Assembly: GCA_025933895.1 (NCBI GenBank)
Contig: JAICZB010000032.1
Location: forward strand, 1 to 14,513
Reading direction: 5' to 3'
Source: Thermoleophilia bacterium
Lineage (GTDB): Bacteria; Actinomycetota; Thermoleophilia; Gaiellales; Gaiellaceae
DNA: 14,513 bases
Of the stretch, positions 7,801 through 14,513 are shown piece by piece (position 1 is the first letter of the stretch; each line of letters starts with the position of its first letter). Under the pieces are notes generated by a model. The model saw only the letters and a program-made list of their open reading frames with translations, had not been told where the DNA came from and searched no databases. The position numbers were made by a program, and so were the translations under genes.

Positions 7801-8100
7801 CGCGTGCGCCCGCTGACGATGAAGGACGGCCGCACCGTCCACCAGATCGGGCTCCCGTACCACTGGGGCAAGCGCGGTCTGATCACCGGCGATTCGGCGA
7901 ACGACCTCGCGCACATGGCACTCGACCCGAACGTCCACATCCAGGAGGTGAAGGCCTTCACCTGCGGGATCCGGCCCGGCCGCCGCCCGCGCGGGCCGGA
8001 GCTGCCCCGCTTCGTCGCCGAGTTGCGCGACCAGGCGCATTCGCGAAGGGAGCAGGAGCCGCGCGCCGAGCCCGAGGAAGTGAGGGACACCACACCGTGA
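4819..8100 (+). CDS. fdnG: Selenocysteine-containing formate dehydrogenase (FDH-N type) catalytic subunit; TGA at 5392-5394 read as Sec192
   Basis: Oxidises formate to CO2 at a bis-pterin Mo or W centre and passes electrons to an N-terminal [4Fe-4S] cluster. 1093 residues with the in-frame TGA decoded. The cluster motif CPYCAVGC (C53, C56, C60) is followed by GRLCPKG (C88, K90). The active site is NQARI-U192-HSSTVPSLGTSFGRGG, matching the Sec-His pair of E. coli FdnG (NQARVUHGPTVASLAPTFGRG). Similarity to FdnG continues to the end: HVDPRFTRTSAMA, LQHPRCVFQ, GWTQHTVGVQTIRT, NRRIIYNRASADPDGNPW, YVVTTYRLTEHHT. Start: ATG at 4819 with AGGA and GGAAAG just upstream; ATG 4825 is an alternative. There is no twin-arginine signal, unlike E. 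coli FdnG. About 30 extra Gly/Glu/Gln-rich residues lie at roughly 345-375, and there is a charged C-terminal tail. The stop overlaps fdhB (GTGA). Selenoprotein machinery genes are not in the window. Confidence 0.95.
5392..5394 (+). other. In-frame TGA recoded as selenocysteine (Sec192)
   Basis: The reading frame is open on both sides (4819-5391 and 5395-8100) and the protein sequence is continuous with formate dehydrogenase homology across the codon. The residues before and after it (NQARI, HSSTVPSLG) are exactly those that flank selenocysteine in FDH-N and related enzymes. Gene callers would split this gene into a 191-residue fragment and a piece starting near 5407. Confidence 0.94.
5406..5424 (+). 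promoter_or_regulatory. Bacterial SECIS element (selenocysteine insertion hairpin)
   Basis: Directly after the TGA is a perfect stem-loop, GGTGCCCAGTCTGGGCACC: an 8-bp stem closing a GUC tri-loop, or a 7-bp stem with an AGUCU loop. The loop begins 19 bases after the TGA, within the usual bacterial SECIS range, and carries the G-U near the loop start that SelB recognises; the E. coli fdhF loop, AGGUCU, is similar. It is also coding sequence (codons from about Thr196 to Thr202). Confidence 0.88.
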
Positions 8101-9035
8101 ACGGGCCGCTCGGCGCGTTGATGGAGCCGACCGGCGTCCCCGCCGGCTGGGAGGCGTACGGCGACGGCAAGAAGGAGCGCGTCGGCTTCTTCACCGACAC
8201 CTCGGTCTGCATCGGCTGCAAGGCGTGCGAGGTCGCGTGCAAGGAGTGGAACGTCATCCCCGAGGACGGCCGCGTGTGGACCGGCGAGTCGTACGACCAC
8301 ACCTCGCAGCTCGACGCGAACAGCTGGCGGCACGTCGCCTTCGTCGAGCAGCGGAAGCCGCTGTTCGCAAACGGCGACAGCGCCGAGCTGGACGTCGACA
8401 CCGGCGGCGACGGCGGCACCGGGTTGCGCTGGCTGATGGAGTCGGACGTCTGCAAGCACTGCACGCACGCCGCCTGCCTCGACGTCTGCCCGACCGGCTC
8501 CCTCTTCCGCACCGAGTTCGGCACGGTGGTCGTCCAGCAGGACATCTGCAACGGCTGCGGCTACTGCGTCCCGGCTTGTCCGTTCGGCGTCCTCGACAAG
8601 CGGCACCTCGCGGCCACGACAGATCCCCCGCCGGCCTTCCTCGGTCGCAAGGAGGACGGACGCGTCTGGAAGTGCACGCTCTGCTACGACCGCCTCAAGG
8701 GCGGCCACGAGCCGGCGTGCGCGAAGGCGTGCCCCACGAAGTCGATTCAGTTCGGGCCCCTCGAAGAGTTGCGGGAGCGCGCCGACGCGCGGCTCGCCAA
8801 GCTCGACGCCGAGGGCTGGAACGGCCCGCGACTCTATGGCCGTGACCCCGACGACGGGGTCGGCGGCTTCGGCGCCTTCTTCCTCCTCCTCGACGAGCCG
8901 GAGGTCTACGGCTTGCCGCCCGACCCGGTCGTGACGACCCGCGACCTGCCGGAGATGTGGACGAACATGCTCGCGGCGGCCGGCGCGCTGCTCGCCGGCG
9001 TGACGGCCCTGACGCTGCTCGGAGGCAGGCGATGA
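8097..9035 (+). CDS. fdhB: Formate dehydrogenase iron-sulfur (beta) subunit, four [4Fe-4S] clusters with C-terminal membrane anchor
   Basis: Electron-transfer subunit of 312 residues, related to FdnH/HybA/NrfC-type ferredoxins. Sixteen cysteines form four clusters: CIGCKACEVAC (C38, 41, 44, 48); CKHCTHAACLDVC (C119, 122, 127, 131); CNGCGYCVPAC (C151, 154, 157, 161); CTLC...CAKAC (C193, 196, 208, 212). A single hydrophobic segment near the C-terminus (about 289-308, after LPEMWTN) resembles the membrane anchor of E. coli FdnH. No signal peptide is seen, so it is probably cytoplasmic and membrane attached. The GTG at 8097 overlaps the catalytic-subunit stop (GTGA), with AGGG about 10 bases upstream; an in-frame ATG at 8121 is the alternative. 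The stop overlaps the nrfD-like gene (ATGA). Confidence 0.94.
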   Translation: MNGPLGALMEPTGVPAGWEAYGDGKKERVGFFTDTSVCIGCKACEVACKEWNVIPEDGRVWTGESYDHTSQLDANSWRHVAFVEQRKPLFANGDSAELDVDTGGDGGTGLRWLMESDVCKHCTHAACLDVCPTGSLFRTEFGTVVVQQDICNGCGYCVPACPFGVLDKRHLAATTDPPPAFLGRKEDGRVWKCTLCYDRLKGGHEPACAKACPTKSIQFGPLEELRERADARLAKLDAEGWNGPRLYGRDPDDGVGGFGAFFLLLDEPEVYGLPPDPVVTTRDLPEMWTNMLAAAGALLAGVTALTLLGGRR

Positions 9036-10021
9036 CGGACACGACGTTCCATCTGGACGGCAACCCGTCCATCACCGCGGCCGGGACTGAGATGCGCTCG
9101 TACTACGGCCGGCCGATCATCAAGGAGCCGACCTGGACGTGGGAGATCCCGACGTATTTCTTCACCGGCGGTCTCGCCGGAGCCTCGGCGGTGCTGAGCT
9201 CCGCCGCGCGCGTGACGGGAAACAGGGAGCTCGCGCGGACGGCGCTCTACGTCGGCGCCGCCGCCGACCTCGTCTCGCCGGTGCTTCTCATCTCCGACCT
9301 GGGGCGACCCGAGCGTTTCCACCACATGCTCCGCGTCGTCAAGGTCACCTCGCCGATGAACCTCGGCTCCTGGGTGCTGCTCGTCAGCGGTGCGTCCTCG
9401 ACCGCCGCGGCGGCGCTGCAGCTCCTCGACAAGTGGAAGCCCGTCAGGATCGCGGCGTCGATCGTCGCCGCTCTCGCCGGGCCGCCGCTCGCGACGTACA
9501 CCGGCGTCCTCGTCGCGGACACGGCGGTGCCGGTCTGGCACGACGGCCGGCATGAGCTGCCGTGGATCTTCGGAGCCAGCGCGGCTGCGAGCGCCGGCGC
9601 CGCGGCCTCGATGTTCGTCCGGCCCGAGAACGCGGGTCCTGCGCGGCGAGTCGCCGTCGCCGGCGTCCTCGCCGAGGGAGCCCTGATGGAGGCGATGGAG
9701 CGGAGGCTCGGGACGATCGGCGAGGTCTACGACGAGGGAGAGGCCGGGAAGTTCTCCCGAGCGGCAAAAGGGCTCGCGGTCGCCGGCACCGCGCTGCTCG
9801 CGAAGCGCGGGCGGAAGAGCCGCGCCTCGGCCGTGGTCGGCGGAGCGCTCGTGTGCGCCGGCGAGCTGTGCCTCCGCTGGGCCGTGTTCAAGGCCGGCTT
9901 CCAGTCGGCACGCGATCCGAAGTACGTCGTCGAGTCGCAGCGCCGGCGGGTCGAGCGCGACGGGACGAAGGCGACGACGAAGCCTGGCGAGAGCTCCGCT
10001 CCTCCCGGCCGCGGCGCGTGA
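9032..10021 (+). CDS. nrfD: NrfD/PsrC-type integral membrane subunit of the formate dehydrogenase
   Basis: 329-residue polytopic membrane protein. The N-terminal region KEPTWTWEIPTYFFTGGLAG (about 30-49) and the segment LISDLGRPERFHHMLRVVKVTSPMNLGSWVLL (about 87-118) are typical of NrfD/polysulfide reductase subunit C proteins, which receive electrons from a four-cluster partner and exchange them with quinone. It has about eight hydrophobic segments and a soluble, charged C-terminus (residues ~290-329). No haem-ligating pattern like that of the cytochrome b subunit FdnI is evident. The ATG at 9032 has GGAGG six bases upstream and overlaps the fdhB stop by 4 bp, so the three subunits form one operon. 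Which quinone it uses cannot be told from the sequence. Confidence 0.9.
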   Translation: MTDTTFHLDGNPSITAAGTEMRSYYGRPIIKEPTWTWEIPTYFFTGGLAGASAVLSSAARVTGNRELARTALYVGAAADLVSPVLLISDLGRPERFHHMLRVVKVTSPMNLGSWVLLVSGASSTAAAALQLLDKWKPVRIAASIVAALAGPPLATYTGVLVADTAVPVWHDGRHELPWIFGASAAASAGAAASMFVRPENAGPARRVAVAGVLAEGALMEAMERRLGTIGEVYDEGEAGKFSRAAKGLAVAGTALLAKRGRKSRASAVVGGALVCAGELCLRWAVFKAGFQSARDPKYVVESQRRRVERDGTKATTKPGESSAPPGRGA

Positions 10022-10141
10022 CGGACGGCCCGGGCGGTGCGGCGGCCGTGATGCTCACGGCAGCGCGGCTTCGTCCTCGCGGGCGTGGCGTTCGCCGCCG
10101 CGTTCTACGTCGAGCTGCGAAGCGCGCTCAGCCGGACCTGA
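10018..10141 (+). pseudogene. Possible frame-broken small single-helix membrane protein following the nrfD-like gene
   Basis: A GTG at 10018 overlaps the nrfD-like stop as GTGA, like the other junctions of this operon, and opens a frame reading VTDGPGGAAAVMLTA. The following bases make sense only in the next frame, QRGFVLAGVAFAAAFYVELRS, a convincing membrane helix that ends ALSRT at a TGA (10139-10141). Neither frame alone gives a sensible protein: the first turns into arginine-rich sequence and the second has no start after a TGA at 10049. One surplus base (or two missing bases) near 10055-10061 would explain this, as a sequencing error or a real mutation. It may equally be chance. Its last 14 bases overlap the convergent DUF2795 gene. 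Confidence 0.35.
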
Positions 10142-10433
10142 CGGCGCCGCTCTCGGGGTGGAGCTGGGTGTACGCCTCGGTGCCCGGCGGCGCGCCGCTC
10201 TCCTCCCGCGGCGAGTCCGCGTCCTCGTGCTCGAACTCCGGCTGGACCGGGACGAGCTCCTCACCGACCTCGTCGATGGTGTCGTAGCTGCGGTCGGGGA
10301 GGCGTCGGAGCATCGCGACCTGCTCTCCGGTCGCGCCCTGGCGAAGCGCGTATGTCACGAGCTCCGAGAGCTCGCTGGGGAGCGGCACTCCCTCCAGCAG
10401 CACCTGCAGCTCCGCAACGCTCGCCGGCTCCAT
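10128..10433 (-). CDS. DUF2795 domain protein
   Basis: 101-residue soluble protein. Residues ~6-56 (VAELQVLLEGVPLPSELSEL..., then ...LRRLPDRSYDTIDEVGEEL) match the DUF2795 pattern: a leucine-rich helix ending in G-V-x-x-P, then a helix leading into LRRLPDRxYxxxxEV. DUF2795 proteins are common in actinobacteria, have no firmly known function and resemble small helical nucleic-acid- or partner-binding folds. The last ~40 residues are acidic, proline-rich and probably disordered. ATG start at 10433; the ribosome binding site is weak. It lies 40 bp downstream of the beta-propeller gene on the same strand and may be co-transcribed with it. Its 3' end meets the formate dehydrogenase operon tail-to-tail. 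Confidence 0.8.
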   Translation of the reverse strand: MEPASVAELQVLLEGVPLPSELSELVTYALRQGATGEQVAMLRRLPDRSYDTIDEVGEELVPVQPEFEHEDADSPREESGAPPGTEAYTQLHPESGAVRSG

Positions 10434-10473
10434 GCCGAGATGATGCCTCGAAGGGAGCGTCGGGAAACGGGCT

Positions 10474-11391
10474 CTACCAGTCGGGCTGGAAGTTCACGCC
10501 CTTCTTCGAGCTGACGTAGAGGATGTGGCGGATGCCCTGGCCGTTCGGCCGGATCTCCTTTACGTAGTCGCCGTAGCCGAACACGATCCACCGGCCGTCC
10601 GGCGACCAGCTCGGCGTGAACCCCCAGACGCGAAGCGAGTGGTAACGCGTGCCGGCGGTGTTCACCAGCGTGAGCTTGCCGCGGAAGTTGAACACGAGCT
10701 GCTTGCTGTCCGGCGACCACGCCAGATCCTGGCCGGTCGCGTTTCCGACCGCGTGAGCTCGACGAGTCCGCGCCGAGAGCAGGTAGACCCGGTCAGGGGC
10801 AACGGCGCCGACGAACGCGATCCAGCGGCCGTCCGGCGACCACACCGGATTCGTCGCACCGGTCGAGAGGTTCGTCAGCCTGCGCACGGACTGGGTGCGC
10901 ACGTTGACGGTGAAGAGCTGCTCTCTTCCACCCTGGTCGTTACGGAAGGCGGAGAAGACGATCTGTTGCCCGTCGGGCGACCAGGAGAGTGCCGGCGTCA
11001 CATCGTTGCCGAACAGCTGCGGCGCGGTGTGGAAGTGCGTCAGCGCGTGCTGGTGGCTCCCGTCGGCGTTCATGACCCAGATCTGGTCGCTCGTGTGCCG
11101 CTTCGGCTTGATGAACGCGATCTGCTCGTGGTTCGGCGACCAGGTGGGCGAGGTCTCCGTCACCTTGTCGTGCGTGAGGATCCGGAGGTGGGAGCCGTTC
11201 GCGTTGACCACGGCGACCTCGCCCTTGCCGCAATCCACCGGCTGTCTCCCCCCGCCGTTGGCGCCGGCGGCCTGACAGAAGTGGTTCATCCCGAAGACGA
11301 TCTGGCCCGTCGGCTGCGAGCCGCCGTTCGCGGACGCGACGCCGGCGAGCAGCGCCAGGGACGTGAGTGTCGCCACTACGAAGCGTTTCAT
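10474..11391 (-). CDS. Secreted TolB-like WD40/PD40 beta-propeller protein
   Basis: 305 residues with a clear Sec signal peptide (MKRFVVATLTSLALLAGVASA, likely cut before NGG). The mature protein carries repeated PD40 motifs: SPTWSPNHEQIAF, LSWSPDGQQIVFS, PVWSPDGRWIAFV, LAWSPDSKQLVFN and PSWSPDGRWIVFG, i.e. at least five blades of a TolB-type propeller spaced about 40-50 residues apart. Two cysteines (in NHFCQAAG and PVDCGKG, ~39 and ~54) could form a disulfide. There is no catalytic domain, lipobox or Tol-Pal genes nearby, so this is a stand-alone exported propeller of unknown role, possibly binding a protein or surface polymer. ATG at 11391; TAG stop. Confidence 0.87.
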   Translation of the reverse strand: MKRFVVATLTSLALLAGVASANGGSQPTGQIVFGMNHFCQAAGANGGGRQPVDCGKGEVAVVNANGSHLRILTHDKVTETSPTWSPNHEQIAFIKPKRHTSDQIWVMNADGSHQHALTHFHTAPQLFGNDVTPALSWSPDGQQIVFSAFRNDQGGREQLFTVNVRTQSVRRLTNLSTGATNPVWSPDGRWIAFVGAVAPDRVYLLSARTRRAHAVGNATGQDLAWSPDSKQLVFNFRGKLTLVNTAGTRYHSLRVWGFTPSWSPDGRWIVFGYGDYVKEIRPNGQGIRHILYVSSKKGVNFQPDW

Positions 11392-11476
11392 CGGCCGGAA
11401 CCTACAGCGGCCCTGTTATGGCGGAGTAACGATCTTGGGACCGTTTTGCGACCCGGCAAACAGGTACTTCCCGCGG
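11392..11476. promoter_or_regulatory. Divergent intergenic region between the propeller gene and the F420 oxidoreductase
   Basis: 85 bp between two divergent starts; it should carry both promoters. It contains a short inverted repeat, TTTGC-GACCCG-GCAAA at 11445-11460, placed 17-32 bases before the oxidoreductase ATG, which could be an operator. I see no convincing -35/-10 pair. Confidence 0.35.
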
Positions 11477-12427
11477 ATGGAGCTCGGCTTCGCTCTCTCG
11501 TCCGAGGACCATCCGCCGAGCGAGCTCGTCCGCCAGGCGCAGATCGCCGAGCGTGCCGGCTTCACGTTCGCGCTCATCTCCGACCACTTCCACCCGTGGG
11601 TGAGCGACCAGGGCCACAGCCCGTTCGTCTGGTCGACGCTCGGTGGGATCGCGCAGGCGACGGAGAAGATCCGCCTCGGCACCGGCGTGACGTGCCCGCT
11701 GATCCGGATCCACCCGGCGATCGTCGCCCAGGCTGCAGCGACGGTGGGCGCGATGATGCCCGGCCGGTTCTTCCTCGGCGTCGGCACCGGCGAGAACCTC
11801 AACGAGCACGTCACCGGCGCGCGCTGGCCGCTGCCGTGGGAGCGGCTCGAGATGCTCGAGGAGGCGGTCGAGGTGATCCGGAAGCTCTGGAGCGGCGACG
11901 AGGTCACGCACCGCGGCGAGCACTACACCGTCGAGCAGGCGCGGCTGTACACGCTGCCCGACGAGCCGCCCGAGATCTACGTCGCGGCCGCGAAGCCGCA
12001 GGCGGCGGAGCTGGCCGGGCGAATCGGCGACGGCCTCATCTCGACGGCCCCCGACGACGAGGTCGTCTCGACGTACGAGGAGTCGGGCGGTTCAGGAAAG
12101 CCGAAGCTCGGGATGATCCACGTCGCCTACGACGAGGACGAGGAGGCCGGGCACGAGCGCGCGCACAAGCTCTGGCCGAACCTCGCGCTCGCCGGCTCGG
12201 GCGGGCAGGAGCTGCCCGCGCCGCGCGACTTCGAGGAGTCGGCCGCGAACGTGACGGTCGCCGACGTCGCCGAGTCCACGCCGGCCGGCCCGGATCCGGG
12301 TCCGTACATCGAGCTGATCGGCAAGTACGAGGACGCCGGCTTCACGCACGTCTACGTGCATCAGATCGGCGACAACCAGGAGGAGTTCGCCGAGTTCGCG
12401 GCTCGGGAGCTGATCCCCCGCCTCTAA
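11477..12427 (+). CDS. F420-dependent oxidoreductase, luciferase-like fold, glucose-6-phosphate dehydrogenase-like subfamily
   Basis: 316 residues of the LLM (luciferase-like monooxygenase) fold that uses deazaflavin cofactor F420. Subfamily features are MELGFALSSEDHPPSELV at the N-terminus, ALISDHFHPWVSDQGHSPFVW (about 34-54), GTGVTCPLIRIHPAIVAQAAAT (about 72-93) and GRFFLGVGTGENLNEHVTG (about 97-115). These resemble the Fgd-like TIGR03557 type, a family related to but distinct from true F420-dependent glucose-6-phosphate dehydrogenase, so the substrate is uncertain. The ATG at 11477 starts exactly where homology begins; longer reading upstream (to 11363) runs into the propeller gene and is not supported. 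The aconitase gene follows after 10 bp, suggesting co-transcription. Confidence 0.9.
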   Translation: MELGFALSSEDHPPSELVRQAQIAERAGFTFALISDHFHPWVSDQGHSPFVWSTLGGIAQATEKIRLGTGVTCPLIRIHPAIVAQAAATVGAMMPGRFFLGVGTGENLNEHVTGARWPLPWERLEMLEEAVEVIRKLWSGDEVTHRGEHYTVEQARLYTLPDEPPEIYVAAAKPQAAELAGRIGDGLISTAPDDEVVSTYEESGGSGKPKLGMIHVAYDEDEEAGHERAHKLWPNLALAGSGGQELPAPRDFEESAANVTVADVAESTPAGPDPGPYIELIGKYEDAGFTHVYVHQIGDNQEEFAEFAARELIPRL

Positions 12428-12437
12428 GATCGGAAGC

Positions 12438-14513
<2,076 letters not shown>

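Noticed and set aside
5065..8040. A 991-codon open frame on the minus strand
   Set aside because: It lies antisense to the formate dehydrogenase gene. It is Arg/Val/Leu-rich, without recognisable domains, and arises from the strong GC bias of third codon positions.
5823..8096. Long plus-strand frame upstream of and continuous with fdhB
   Set aside because: This part is the +1 shadow of the catalytic subunit (Arg-rich, no domains). The true fdhB begins at the GTG overlap at 8097.
10025..10049. ACGGCC ... GGCCGT inverted repeat after the nrfD-like gene as a terminator
   Set aside because: Only a 6-bp stem with a 13-base GC-rich loop and no T tract; expected by chance at this GC content.

Overview
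The window is high-GC DNA with tightly packed genes, many GTG starts and stop/start overlaps. The gene content (an F420-dependent oxidoreductase of the luciferase-like fold, a DUF2795 protein, a selenocysteine formate dehydrogenase with an NrfD-type anchor, a secreted WD40-like protein) suggests an actinomycete, most likely a soil or environmental lineage such as Thermoleophilia/Gaiellales. The phylum is a fairly safe inference; the class is a guess.

Layout. (1) Bases 1-3790, minus strand: a seven-gene multisubunit cation/proton antiporter (Mrp/Mnh-type) operon read right to left as mrpE, mrpF, mrpG, an MbhD-like small protein, an MbhE-MrpB fusion, mrpC and mrpD. Every junction is a 1-4 bp stop/start overlap. 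mrpD runs off the left edge. No full-length mrpA lies in the window, and its C-terminal modules occur as separate pieces. (2) A strong GC hairpin at 3840-3868 separates this operon from a GPR1/FUN34/YaaH (SatP-like) acetate/short-chain carboxylate transporter gene (3899-4666, minus). (3) Divergent from the transporter is a three-gene formate dehydrogenase operon, 4819-10021: a selenocysteine-containing molybdopterin/tungstopterin catalytic subunit, a four-cluster ferredoxin-like subunit with a C-terminal membrane helix, and an NrfD/PsrC-type membrane subunit. The catalytic gene is interrupted by an in-frame TGA at 5392-5394. A SECIS-like hairpin just downstream, together with the conserved context (ARI-TGA-HSS), shows that it encodes selenocysteine 192. 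(4) At 10018-10141 there are remains of, or a mis-sequenced copy of, a tiny membrane protein. (5) Two minus-strand genes follow: a DUF2795 protein and a secreted TolB-like beta-propeller. (6) Two plus-strand genes follow: an F420-dependent oxidoreductase of the glucose-6-phosphate dehydrogenase-like family and, 10 bp later, aconitase A, which runs off the right edge.

How they may work together. The formate dehydrogenase would oxidise formate on the cytoplasmic side, since no Tat signal is visible, and pass electrons through the iron-sulfur subunit to the membrane NrfD subunit and probably the quinone pool. The adjacent carboxylate transporter could bring in acetate or formate. The Mrp module exchanges Na+ and H+. 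A functional link between these three units is inference from gene proximity only. No RNA genes, CRISPR arrays, insertion sequences or integrases were seen.
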